64,000 nt of DNA from Augochlora pura. Taxonomy: Eukaryota > Arthropoda > Insecta > Hymenoptera > Halictidae. The position numbers were made by a program, and so were the translations under genes. The number at the start of each line of letters is the position of its first letter. The stretch's first letter is position 1. The DNA lies in assembly GCF_028453695.1 (NCBI RefSeq), contig NC_135773.1:17608001-17672000 (forward strand), given 5' to 3'. Below the pieces are notes generated by a model. It saw only the letters and a program-made list of their open reading frames with translations. It was not told the DNA's origin and did no database searches. Below are positions 1-11,640 of this stretch, piece by piece.

Positions 1-1171
1 TAATGAAGGTACCCCGTAAGACCCCCCTAATCCTTAATGTGACATCACTAGATGTTGTGGCCAGTAGTAATTACATTACTTAGTAATAGATTGCGGATTT
101 TATTAGTAAAACTAGCATAAAACAATATAAAGATAAAAGAAACATAAGAATGTTAATACGCTGTTCTTAACTTATTACAATTGTTACAGAAAGAAATTTC
201 TAGCTGGCTATTAATTCTCACAGTAGATGCAGACAATTTTTCTCTCCAATAGAAATCCCCAGTCTAATTACTAAATCAAAAAGAAAAAGAAAGGAAAACT
301 TTTCTTTACCGATCATCATCTACATCGAAATAGTGATTACGAACAAAGTTTAAGCTAGAATTAACACAATTTCCAAGACGTCTCCCGAACTGGAGAATCT
401 AGAACAATAGGACCATCTCCATCGTTAATGATCAAGAAGTCGATGCGACGCCGAGCAGACAGGAGATGATAAAAGAATCACGACGACGGTTACAGAATAA
501 TAATAAAAAGACGACAGAAGGAATTTTCTTCTAGGAAAAGAAGGAAGAATTCAGCACCTCAAAGAAGACTCTTCGAGCTGATGAAACGAAAGTGCTAACT
601 TTTCGAGTTGGCACTTTCTCTTGGTAGAGAAGTATCACAGAAACAAGCTGTTAAATAACATCGGCGTTTCGGCTCGCGTTTCCATAGTCCCGTGGCCCAG
701 TGCATGGTCGCTCGAAAAACCGTGCACGCGGGTCCAGTCTGCTGTTCACAGAGAGCAGCAGGCTGGTCGGGTCTCGTCGATTCGGTGCCGCATCAATGGA
801 CCGCCGCTGATTACGGTTGCCGTAGTCGATACTTTGGACAGTAGTGATAGTGCGGCAACGAGGAGACGTTGCGTGGTGCGCATAAAAGGAGGAAAAAGCA
901 GCGGAAAAGCCGCGGATCGGTGCAGGCGGGGGTGTGCCGGCCGGAGGGACACAGAGAGGGCGGAGGTGTAGTGTGGGGGGGTCGGGTATAGAGGGACAGG
1001 GTCGGGTCGAGTCTGCTAGGAGGATGAAGCAGACAAGAGTCCGGGCAGGTGGGAACAGGGGGGCAGCCAGGGTGAACGAGTGTCTGGGTAGCTCGACTAT
1101 GGCTGTAGATAGAGGTCCATCGGGGTGGTTGGACGGAAGAGGGCGAAGTGGGCGACGAGAACAAGCGGGGT

Positions 1172-1231
1172 GGAGGAGAAGGAGGAGGAGGAGGAAGAGG
1201 AGAAGGGACGGGAGAAGAGGAAAGGAGAAAA
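1172..1231. repeat. GGA-rich purine tract
   Basis: About 60 bases almost entirely of G and A, built from GGA and GAA units, inside the first GC-rich island. It makes Glu/Arg/Gly-rich reading frames that should not be taken as protein. Confidence 0.8.
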
Positions 1232-1765
1232 CCGGGCACGTCTAGGTTTTGCTATGACCAATGGCAGACGGGGACACAGCGCGCGCCGTTCGTATCGATC
1301 CAAGAGACTACGGTGGACTCCGTCGAGTACCTCTCTCGCCCGGGTCACCTCATCCGTCCTCCACGAATCTTCATCGTCCACCTTTTTCGCCCCCGGGTCG
1401 ATGCTACTTTATGCTCTTGTTCCCCCGGAATTTATCCCCGGACGATGCGTCTTTTCTTCCACGCCTGGCCAAACCCTTAGATGCTGAAGCGACGATACTC
1501 CTTCTTCGATTTTTATCCCAAATTACAAATAAAAATTTCCCAGAGTTTCTAATGGATCGCTCTGAATATATTAGGAGATTTTCTTGAAATGAATGAGGTT
1601 TCATACAGGAAGCCTACGCTTTGAAATTGTGAATGGATTAGGAGACGGAACACAAATATATAATATATTTAATCTGCTCGAATATATGTGTAACGATAGT
1701 ATTAGAATTAATTAATCTCGCGGCTTTTTTATCGCACTCTTTTCTCTTTTTACTCTTTCTCTCTT

Positions 1766-1769
<4 letters not shown>

Positions 1770-1810
<41 letters not shown>
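1770..1810. repeat. (CT)n microsatellite
   Basis: About 20 uninterrupted CT units, with further CT-rich sequence on both sides up to about 1880 and nearby TATC repeats. On the other strand it is a (GA)n tract of the kind bound by GAGA-type factors in insects. Confidence 0.95.
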
Positions 1811-1814
<4 letters not shown>

Positions 1815-4564
1815 TTCATTCTCTTCCTTTCTAACTATCTATCTATTCAAGCACATGTAATCTTTCTCTCTCTCTCTCTCTACGTTGCGAACAGAGCTGT
1901 AATCAACATCGCTTTAAGGGAGTAATTTTCCAGACAAAATTTTGAGAAGTTTGCATTTCGACAGCATATTTTACGCTGATTAGAATTATGAGAAAATTCT
2001 TTTGCTAAGTGTATTGTTAATAAAACCATTGGATGTGTATGGAAAAAAGAATCTCTTCGACATCACGTACATAAAACTTCCGTAAAGATATCAGCTCGAA
2101 ATCTTTCTTATTGTTCTGTTTTTATTGTTACAATACTACTAAACATTACATTTAGGCACCTGCAAGACTAAACTACACAAATTCTATAAAAGAACATTGC
2201 ATGAAATTCATGTTAAAAATTTTGTAGAAATTTTCCTACCTCGTATCAAGAATCGTAAGCTTAATGGACGACGGCTTTTTAGCAGTTCATCGTTCCTTCA
2301 ACATTACAGCAATAAATCAAAGAGTGTACAACCGCAAGAAAGATCGCGGTACCTATGGTCCACCTGTATCAGCGATCGATCATAAATCGAATGTTTGTAG
2401 GGAGCACTCGAAGGAAGGTGTTACGTTGCCAACGGCCTCGATTCGAATGGCAGAGGTGAACGGGACAGTCCCACGGTGACTGTCAACGGTGCACGGCGTT
2501 GCTCGAACAGCAGAAGAGACGACGACGAAGGCGAGTCGGAAACAGCTGCTGAATATGGATGAATCCGCGGGGAGGCGGAGGAAAGAGAAGAGCGGACGCA
2601 GTCTCATGCTCGCTACGCGGAGACATAATTGCCTTAATTAACGCTAATATGTTAAGTCGCGGTGGTTTCTTTTGTTCATCGCCGGTCCGGGGACGTTCAA
2701 GCATCGCTAGGCAACCAGCGAACGCGACTAGACGTGATTCCTGTCGGTAATCAGGGCTAGCCTTATGAGATATCGACGTTTGCGCCGAGATCCATAGATA
2801 GACCGCCTAATCGCCACACAGAAATGGTAATCGCTCTGTCATTGCCGGCCCGCTTCAGCGAAACTCGCAGGAAAACGGCAAATTGCTGCGAGGTTACATA
2901 AAGTGGAGAACACCGTGTTATGTAAAGCGACGAGGGAACGCGAAGTTCCCGCGAGCTACACTTCCGTTAAACGCGTCGTCGAACTTTGGAGACGTTCGTC
3001 GCGCGCTTTTCACGATTTTATGGCAGTTTTGAATCCATTCGAATCATTAAGCGCTCATTCTTTCCGCGCAGGCTTGGGCATGGCTGTCGCCTTTTACGAT
3101 TTCATGGCAGCCATGGCTCTGAGTTTTTTCAAGTTCTTATGCATGTATTATTTACATGTTCAGCATCGGTATTATTCAGATCAATGTTGATGTTCTTGTT
3201 AGGCCTGATGCAAAAAGTAATACTATTTCACTAATACGAATTCTTAATTGTGCTAATATATTTCGAAAAAATCTTTCACTATTTATTTTGTTACACTGAG
3301 AGAAGCTTCTGTGACAAAATTAAGTAGATGGCGATTCTTCGTGTAAAGTAAAAATTGTCTACCTCTACCCCCTATTAAATTCATCGACACTAGATTCACA
3401 CGATCCGACAAAATGGCGAATCATTAACGTTTTATTTTGCGATTATTCAGATTGTAAAGATACATTTATTGATTATTTATTCAGTATACGTTTTACTTAT
3501 AACAAATATTACAGTGACGCTCGTTGGAAATCATGTAAAACATACACTTTTAGTAAATTTAGTGTTAAGTTGAAAATTATATAAAACCCGCTGTCTAGTA
3601 ATAAGTATTACTTAAATTTAAAAAAAAATAGAGATAATTACTATAAAATTGAATAAAATTTATCGTGGAATTGTATCAGTACAGAATCTATCAAACAACA
3701 ATGACCAGTTCTAAAAGTACCATGGTTATCGGTAAAAATATTTGCATAAGTAAAACCTATTTGAAAATAATATTTTATTTCCTCGTTTAAGCATTAAATG
3801 GAATAATACTTTCAAGTAGTATATGCTTATGCAAATATTTCAATATATTCTATTTTGTATCACAGTATTTCAAATCTTCACCTAATGCCAAGCCAGTCGC
3901 AGCAACCATTTAAATAAAATTATTTTCTATAATTAACCAGAAAGTTTAGTCTTTTTATTAAAGTAAAAAACTTTAAGAAATACTAAACGATTCTTTTAAA
4001 TAGCCATTTAAAGATGACGCCAATAAATGGCTTATAGAAAACTCTTGGCACCTTTTCGATGCAATAAGAGAGGTTAACTAATAGCAGCGCTTCATTGGCT
4101 CGTGGAAGAGTCCCCGATCTTTTCGTACGAGTAACAACCCAGGCATCCGCGAACGTAAAGATGTCTCGGCAGTCGGCTCGGTTATATCTTCATTATAAGG
4201 CCCGGCAGAGTTACGTACTGGGCATATCGTTGCCAGGGCTCTGGCGGTGCTCAAAATTATGCGCCGCCCGAAGTTATCATTGCCTTCAGGGTCAGCCGCA
4301 CGAATAATTGGCTTCCACCCATATAATACCGGTCCACGGCACATACGGACGCGTGTAGGCCTCGTCCCGCGTCGTCCCACGATATATCCCATCCTCTCAT
4401 CGTTTCTAAGCGAGAGGCCCATCGGCTGGCCAGTCCCCGTTATCGAATTAAAAACCTCGGGACGCTGGTTAACGGGACGCCGATTCGTCGGATTAAATTG
4501 GAATCCGCGTTATTTCCGCTCGCGATATCGCTCCACCGAAGATCGAGCCCAGGCAATACCTCCG

Positions 4565-4603
4565 ACTCGCTTCTGTTCGCTTCTATTCGCTTCGACTCGC
4601 TTG
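4565..4603. repeat. Short tandem repeat of TTCGCTTCTA type
   Basis: Four imperfect copies of a 9-10 base unit (TCGCTTCTGT, TCGCTTCTAT, TCGCTTCGAC, TCGCTTGCAC) inside the GC-rich island. It is a local duplication and has no obvious function. Confidence 0.75.
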
Positions 4604-4779
4604 CACGCGCGCCGATTCCTCTCTTGGATGACCGATCACTCGCTACTAGATCGAAAATTGAATTCGTGACGATTTATTCTGCTGCGAGACAGATTAGAGG
4701 TGGATCAGTTATCTTTCTGCGCTGATTAACCCTGGTTTGATCCTAATGTAATATAGTGCAAACGAAGATGAAAGAGAAT

Positions 4780-5265
4780 GAACAATTAATTACGTAATCA
4801 TTTTCGCGCCTTTTTGCATGTTTGAACTAAGAGTACAAATTTTTCTAAAGCACTTTGTTCAATATTGTGGAAGTTCTTAACAAAATCTACAAACCATTTC
4901 ATTAGGGGGCTACCTAGACTTATAGAATAAAAGCAATTAATCTTGAACGTATTGCATAACTTATCCAGCTAAAATTTTACATACACTATTTTACGTGTTT
5001 GAGTTAACAGGCATTAATTTTTCTAAGACATTTTATTGAAAATTGTGAAAATTATTAACGAATCTGCAGACGAGAGGGGCTGTCCAAGTGAATCGTCCTC
5101 TGGTATGAACTAACAAAAAATCAGGAATTAATCCTGAAACTATTTCATAACATATCAAGATATAACTTTACATACACCTTTTTACATGTTTGAACTAACT
5201 ACATAAATATTACCAAGTTTTTAAATTAAGAATCGTAGAAGTTATTAACGATACTGAAAATGTTA
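4780..5265. repeat. Degenerate ~180-190 bp tandem repeat, three copies
   Basis: The landmark GTTTGAACTAA/GTTTGAGTTAAC recurs at 4820, 4997 and 5188, giving periods of 177 and 191 bases. Each copy continues with an AT-rich stretch, then a GAAGTTNTTAAC-like segment, a pyrimidine/GC-rich patch, and finally a line ending in ACATACAC before the next landmark. Divergence between copies is high, so this is an old satellite-like array. It shows no similarity to the 41.5-kb array by eye. Confidence 0.65.
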
Positions 5266-5279
5266 CTGTCCACCGCCCC

Positions 5280-6535
5280 AGTAATTCGAATTGAACGTAT
5301 GACGTCGTTTTGTCCGTCTCGTACCTGGTTATAACTCCACGTATAACTATATGACCATGTTTGCAACTGCTATGCGAGAAGAGGAAAACGATATTCTAGG
5401 AGAACTTTAGAGAACCCTAGCTGCGTTGAAATTAGAAATTGATCGGACATGTACATCTTCGATAGTTAGCTTAATGTGGTGATCGGCGAGTTTATCGAAC
5501 CTGGGCGCTTAGGCGAGTCTCGGCCCATCCGGAACGCTCGCGTTTTCTTACGAAACGAACGGAATGCATAAGTATTTCCGGTGGTGTTCCATGCCGCGGA
5601 GGGAGGATTCTCTCGTGGCGACTTCCGGCTGCGAGGCGAGCTAGTGTCCCTAATTACCGTGTCGGTTCATGAATACGATTGCCGCCGCGCGACTCTGTCC
5701 CCTTCTCTTTCTCTCTCCTTTTCTCTTTCCATCTCTCTTTCTTTCTTTCTTTCTTTCTCTCTTGGTTTCTGTTCGCTCGGTTGTTCCGCGGCACGGAAGC
5801 TAGCGTGGCGTCACCGGTTGTTACTCCGCTCATGAATTTATGTATCTGCATTCTCCAACGCAGTTCGAGGCACCCCGATGAAGAAGAAGAAGAAGAACAG
5901 GAGAAGGAGGAATCGTCCTCGTCTCTGGCGTGTGTTCTGGCCGCTTCCTTACCCTTTGGCACGCCTCGGTACCCTCGAACGATGTCGCGGATTCGAGGCG
6001 GCCGGATGAGCCTGACGGTTCCCCGCTGCTTTATTCACTGCCGTGGTCCACGCAAGTGGAACCGTTTGCTTTTTTTCACCGCAACTTTTTCCTCGCTATT
6101 ATCAACCAACGCCGAACGGCCGCGTTCCTCCTCGGAAACAATCGTCGACGGTCGTCCGGCCGATTTTTCTACTACTGTCGTTATCACTGCGACACGAAAC
6201 TTTTGCCGAGCACTCAAAATTATTCAAGTGAAGTTTATTTTAACGTACACCTGATATTCAGATGTTTGTTCAACTATTTATATTTTTTATAACCGATCAT
6301 TGTAGCCCGTCATGGTGGTAATAATATTCCTGGACAAACTGACCTTGTATCATTTCTTTTTATATCATATTTTTGAACGTATTTTGATCGTGTACATCCA
6401 CAGAAAGTAATAAAACATTATGTTACGTAAAAGAGAGCATTGTGTAATACTCTGTGTAAATTAAAATCATATAACTATTAACACTGGAACTCCAGATTAA
6501 GAAATGTTATGTGGCGCTTTATTAAGTTTGATGAT
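5280..6535. other. GC-rich island with low-complexity tracts, no gene recognised
   Basis: It contains a (CTTT)n tract at about 5738-5762 and a (GAA)n tract at 5879-5897. A 191-codon open frame runs through both tracts (5679-6254), but its residues are dictated by the microsatellites (Phe/Ser/Leu then Glu). It has no recognisable domain, so I do not call it a gene. Confidence 0.5.
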
Positions 6536-6659
6536 TTTTTGGCAAGGAATGGGGAAAAGGAGAGGGAGCTGTTTCGTCCCGAACCGGCTAGTGGACTCGA
6601 CAGTAAAGCTTTTTAGCGGACCCTGCCTTAGATAGGGATAAGGGTGAGGACGGTTTCGG

Positions 6660-6805
6660 CGTATATATTACACAAATATTATTAATGAAAAACTCACACA
6701 TTCAGTAAATGCTGTAATCCAGAAGCTGTAATCTACGTATGTAAAACGGCATAGATTAGGCTAACGTTCACTTTCGTTGCACTATTATTCCACACTGATC
6801 TCGAA
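6660..6805 (+). repeat. Dispersed repeat, copy 1 (partner at 40660)
   Basis: About 140 bases, from CACAAATATTATTAATGAAAA to the ATTCCACACTGATC region, recur at 40666-40812 at roughly 85-90 percent identity by eye. The shared segment includes TGTAATCCAGAAG and ACGTTCAC blocks. The preceding 120 bases (6540-6660) are GC-rich and unique within the window. Family unknown; it could be part of an LTR or of a non-autonomous element. Confidence 0.7.
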
Positions 6806-7000
6806 TTGTGCCTGCATGGAAGCATTGCACAAACACCCAAAATATCTTGCACTGTTGTTGTGGCGTATACATTTTAAAAAACGGCGAGTTGCAGGGATGA
6901 AATCTGGAGGTATTAAAAGAAATAAATTCGCGGAGCACTTTAAAACAATGCATTCTATTCAACCAGGTAGAAACAGCTAAGAATACTGTCGCAAAAATCC

Positions 7001-7251
7001 TTAACCCCTTGCACTATTGCTCTTTTTATGCTGTGACGATTAGCTCTTAGTCGTACTTAATAATTTTCCTAATAGGATTAGACAATTTTTGTTTCCTGTA
7101 TTGTCTTTATTTAGCTTCGTTTCTATACTTTAATGACAGAAGAATTTATTTTTACTTCGATGTAGGAGAAATTAATAATATTCATATTTAGTAGAGCTTG
7201 CATAAAATCTTCACCATGAGTCTGACTCGTTTTTATAGTGCAAGGGGTTAA
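7001..7251. mobile_element. piggyBac-type MITE, 251 bp, TTAA ends
   Basis: It starts TTAACCCCTTGCACTAT and ends ATAGTGCAAGGGGTTAA, so both ends are TTAA target duplications around perfect 13-base inverted repeats beginning CCCC. TTAA targets with C-rich ends are characteristic of piggyBac elements. The interior has no coding capacity. A same-length copy of the same family lies at 62252-62502, and another TTAA element starts only nine bases downstream. Confidence 0.85.
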
Positions 7252-7259
7252 CTTGTCTT

Positions 7260-7804
7260 TTAACCCTTTGGGGACGAGTGTCGGCAAATAGTCGCCCAAG
7301 CGTTTTTACCGTTGCGGACGCGTGTCGGCATATAGCCGCCCAATTCTCGCGCTGCTGCTGTACGTCTCGCGTATTAATTATCGCGTACGTTTGCCATCCT
7401 AACCGATAAGATACGCATGGGAATACTAGCCTAAGAAGTCTAGTCGTCCCTCAATGAAATTAGAGACTTTTAGCAATGAAGTCGTATCTTCCGCATAATG
7501 TAAATTTTCGATGCGAGACCATGGTAGGGTCAGAACGAATTTCAGTTTGTCAAATCAGTCTTTCATTGTCACTGCGAGAGAAATCAGCAAAGTTTTACAC
7601 GTTTTTCATATCTTATAACATCCTACACGCGACTAAATTTATTTGTTTACGACTTTGTTGGATTTTATGAAAAAGTTATTTCAATAAAGCTTTAGTTTTT
7701 ATAACGCAAACGTGCGACGTGAATATTTTCCTTACTGTGCGCTCCAATACCTGTCATCCACAGCGACGCTCGCCCGTCGAGCGGCTCCGTCCCCAAAGGG
7801 TTAA
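7260..7804. mobile_element. piggyBac-type MITE, 545 bp, TTAA ends
   Basis: The left end reads TTAACCCTTTGGGGACGAG and the right end GTCCCCAAAGGGTTAA, a 16-base inverted repeat flanked by TTAA. Just inside the left end is a direct repeat of about 30 bases with a 45-base period (GGACGAGTGTCGGCAAATAG, then GGACGCGTGTCGGCATATAG). No transposase remnant is visible. Confidence 0.85.
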
Positions 7805-8450
7805 GCTTTCTGCTAGAATTCCACGAGGATAATATTTGAAACCGATCGGTCGAAAGCCATGACAATCGCGAAGAAGCTCCGAAACAATAAGAAGTACATA
7901 TCCCGAGGCCATCGCCATTATCCACCGGCCTTACTCGTTCGCTCGGACGAAGCGTCGTTGTTAATCAAACCAGACGAGCAATAAAAGATGCTGGCCATTA
8001 GCAGAACGGTTTTAATGGCTGCCGACGACTGTTCTCGAAATTACCGATCGACGCGACCTTTGGCTCCGCGCGCACTGTTAAATTTGCGTTGAGGAAAAAA
8101 ACGGGAGATTTATGTTGATCTCCAACTATCCACGCGCCGGATGGGACAATTGTTGGAGATGGTAGCGGCGCGAGGGAGCGGCGATGTGCAATTGATATCG
8201 AAGAGGCCGCAAGCGTTTCTCCTAGGAGCGTTGATTTATAACCTTTCGATCGGTGCGCAAGAAATCATGTGCGAGAGCTGACGTTCAGCTGTCGCTGGAG
8301 CTTTCAATCCGGCTTTTAAATTGACTATGGCAAACTGTTTAGATTCACTGGCTATTACACAGTATTTTCCTAGTAAATTATCGTATGGTTAAGCAGTGGA
8401 GACACACTTATGCTGTAATTTGTGCGGAAGACTGGAGAAAAATCGTTTTT
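7805..8450. other. Intergenic, GC-rich island, nothing recognised
   Basis: Moderately GC-rich sequence between a TTAA element and the GACGTC repeat. Short open frames only, and no convincing splice pairs. Confidence 0.4.
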
Positions 8451-9384
8451 CAGATAGTAAACCCAGATCAAGAACGTCTTTAAGTGTTTAGTCTACGACA
8501 ATCGGAACGTCTTTAAGGCATCTTGAATGTCCTACGAACGTCCTAGAATGGCCCTGTGTTATAAATCAAGACGAGTTTTAGCCTTCTTTAAGATGTCCTT
8601 TAGATGTCTAACAGACTTCTTATGGACGTTTCACGGATGTTTTACAGACGTTTGTAAGACGATTTTTAGGCTGTTCATAGATTGTTTGCAAGTCGTTTGC
8701 CGATCATTTGTAAGAAATGTAGGTACACAGATTAAATTTTTGGAGAGGTTTTAAGAAATTAACAATAATATACATGTGGCTCGTTTTTATAGTTGTTAAT
8801 TATGATAACGAGTCACAAGAACCGAATAGTCGTATCCCCACTTGCTAAATTGTCCACTTTTGTTTACAAGCTAAAGAGCAACTGTTGAGAATTTACTGTA
8901 TTGTAATTATTGAGCTTCTGGAAAAGCCACTTTTATAGAAAATAAATTGATAATCGGTGCGCTCTTGGCCAATTTGTATACAATGCATACAAACAAAATT
9001 CACATCGTCATTTCTATATTCTAGTTCCATCGTCCAATTATAGTTGTACTTAAAAGCACTTTTTCTGACTGAATTTCAAAATACCGAGAACACAAGAAAA
9101 CGTCTTAAAGCCATTTTTCAAGTGTCGTAAAGACATCTTCTTTCAGACGTTAAAACGATGTCCAATTCGGGACGTGTTTAATCCGTCTTTAAGATTTCTG
9201 TTACTGTATGTCTGTTTTGAGACGTCTTCAAGACGCTTTAACAACGTCCCACATTGGACGTTCTTTTAACGTTTAAAATAAAACGCTTTAAAGACGTCCA
9301 TTTTAGAGCATAAGACGTTCAATCTAAAATGGACGTAAAATGGACGTCTTTAGGACGTCCAACACTTATTGGGAATAGACTATA
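8451..9384. mobile_element. Fold-back-like element with GACGTC/AAGACGTCC subrepeats
   Basis: Two arms, about 8455-8760 and 9080-9375, are packed with degenerate copies of the self-complementary words GACGT, AAAGACGTC and GGACGTCTTTA. An AT-rich core (8760-9080) lies between them. The outer ends are roughly inverted (ACCCAGATCAAG against the reverse of CACTTATTGGGA) and both are flanked by ATAG, a possible target duplication. No open frame suggests a transposase, so it would be non-autonomous. The class cannot be assigned. Confidence 0.55.
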
Positions 9385-10802
9385 AATATTTTGATCTTCT
9401 CTTGCGATGCAGAACTTAGCAAATAATCTTTGAAATAGTAAGTACATATAATTTTAAATATATTTGACCACGTATTACCCATATATATATAACTACTGGT
9501 TCAAATGCTGTATTACATGGTAAGGTATAAACACTTGTAGCCTATTTACTATTTCAAAAATTGATTTTCCCCAACCCTGTTTATGTGAAAAGAGTTGGAA
9601 CGATACCAGGTATGTTATTGTTTAAAGCCGTAGAACATGGAATATTTAAATTTTCGTTATAAATTAAATTAAATAACTTTATTATATATCATTTTTTAGT
9701 TTCTCTATCACCCTAACCAATTGCAATTTTTGAAAAGAATGTTTTAATTATTTCGGTCTTAAACAAGATTTAGATCGCTTAATTGCAGAATAGTTATTCC
9801 ATTTAAACGCTGGATTAATATAATACGATTAGTATAGATAATATAATTATCATACTAAATGTAACAATAAGTCATTTATTCTAATTTTGAACTAGCATCA
9901 TTGCAATATCTTTCGCAGGTAACACATATACTGAATAAACAACTCGTAATCCTAAATCAACTCGTCGACCTTAACAATGTGAATAAATGTAAATTACACT
10001 GTTAATGGCCCGTCATTTTAATAAGTTCCGTAAATCGAATGTTAAACAGTTTACGAAATGTTCTTGGACCCACTATAACTGCTGGACAATGATTACGCAC
10101 GAAAAGATTGTGTTTAAAACCGGACGAATTTATTGATCGAGTAAATAGTTCCTAAATGAAGCCGCACGATTTTCAACAACGATCGAGCAGAAGTAAAGGA
10201 AACTATAACACAGACTTGAACCGATCGCATCCGAGAATCCAGGGAACAAGAGAATTCGCCGCGGCAAAAAGCCAGGGGAACGTATCCCGCTCCCGTCTCG
10301 CCGGACGTCTCTTCGACAAATAAATGTTATCCGATATAGCGGTGGTTGCTGTTCCCCGACCTCGCCGACAGATTTTCATTTACGGATCGCGTCGAGGGCT
10401 GAGCGCCGGGGCGGGGATTTAAAACCGACACGGTACCGCTGTATCAGCGAGCGCGGGGTCGGCACGGTGGCGGCACAAAGGGTGGGGGCGGTCGTTGAAC
10501 CATTCAGGGTGTTCATTTCAATTCGCCTCTAATTGAACGCTGTTCAATATTGACGAGTTAAATAATTGTCTTTGGAAAACTGAGCCCGGTAACCGTTAAT
10601 CATCACTACTCGGTTTCCCGTCGTTGCACGCGGAATAATTCGCGTCCCGCCGGCGTAAACACGTCGGAAAAATTTACGCCCGCCTCCCTGTCCGCGGCCC
10701 GGTCTGCCAATGCGGTGGTGCGGCGCGACGCGTCGCGACGCTGTAAAACGAAAAATATTAAATATTCGCCTGTCATTCGCTGCCGACGGCGCGGAAGAGA
10801 GA

Positions 10803-10830
10803 GTGTGTGTGTGTGTGAGAGAGAGAGAGG
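10803..10830. repeat. Compound (GT)n(GA)n microsatellite
   Basis: About seven GT units followed directly by about seven GA units, embedded in a GC-rich island. Confidence 0.9.
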
Positions 10831-10960
10831 AGAGGAGAGCGCGTCAACCAGCGAATAATGCGCGTCACGTATTATCGCCGCGTGTGCAGTCATCGTCGTC
10901 CGGTAATTTGTTGTGATGGTAATTTGTAAAAACCCCATGGTTGACGCTGTCTCATTTCAG

Positions 10961-11062
10961 ACGGCGGACGTACAGGCGGTGGAAATACCTGGAAAATATC
11001 CGGCTGACGTGTTCGTTGTCCGAACAAACGCAAAAATCGCATTGTGCCGCAGCGTTGTTTAA
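10961..11062 (+). CDS. Candidate terminal exon, unknown gene (weak)
   Basis: A good 3' splice site (CTGTCTCATTTCAG) is followed by 33 open codons ending in TAA. The translation is TADVQAVEIPGKYPADVF followed by VVRTNAKIALC and a short tail. The composition looks protein-like, with mixed hydrophobic and charged residues. No upstream partner exon and no nearby AATAAA were found, and 33 codons can be open by chance in a GC-rich island. I do not recognise the peptide. Confidence 0.18.
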   Translation, partial: TADVQAVEIPGKYPADVFVVRTNAKIALCRSVV

Positions 11063-11439
11063 TTAACAATTAGACTGCCGATCAATGCATGGTATTTAAA
11101 AATGACAACGTCAAAATAATTTGTGGAAGTTGCAAGGTGGAATAGCTGCATATACATAACTTTCTTTTCTCAATAGTAATAGTTAGTTGAGAAGAATAGT
11201 GAATTTAAATTCTTTAAATAGTTTCACTATTGTGCATTTGATTTACATTTAGCTTTACTACGTATGTATAAAATCTGCATTCCATTGATTATTACACGGT
11301 GTACCATGGTTAAGTTAACAAACTGCGAATCTTTGTGGAGAAGAACTGTCCATATTTGTCAATCGTATATTTTCAATAATTATGATAAATTAACAATAAT
11401 ATATGTACAACAATATTTCTGAATGTATTCTAGATGTAA

Positions 11440-11640
11440 CAAAAATTTGGATAAAATTCTGGATAAAATTAATTTGGACAAAATTATGAATGAAATTAAA
11501 TTGACTACAATTATGGCAGAAGTCTTTCAAATTATGAATCAGATTACGAAGCAAATTATGAATGAATTATAAATTAAATCATGGATAAAGTTATGGATGC
11601 AGTTATCATTAAAATTATGGACATAATGCGTTGTATATAT
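11440..11640. repeat. Cryptic simple repeat of AAATTATGGATAAAATTA type
   Basis: At least ten imperfect copies of a 12-18 base unit (variants of TGGATAAAATT, ATGAATGAAATTA and ATTATGGA). The drift between copies suggests slippage followed by mutation. Confidence 0.65.

Larger units (their letters stand above)
1..4779. other. Intergenic block with GC-rich islands, no gene recognised
   Basis: AT-rich DNA interrupted by three GC/CpG-rich islands (about 620-1500, 2380-3190 and 4070-4730). Open frames of 60-140 codons occur inside the islands on both strands and overlap each other, as expected from the scarcity of stop codons in GC-rich DNA. I see no splice-linked exons, conserved domain or codon bias favouring one frame. 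The islands could be regulatory or untranslated exons of a long-intron gene, which is inference only. Confidence 0.5.

Noticed and set aside
4078..4669. Overlapping 114- and 140-codon frames on opposite strands
   Set aside because: Typical of GC-rich non-coding DNA. No splice sites or similarity, and short CGCTTC repeats inside.
5679..6254. 191-codon open frame on the + strand
   Set aside because: It runs through (CTTT)n and (GAA)n microsatellites. The protein is low complexity, overlaps open frames on the other strand, and has no domain.
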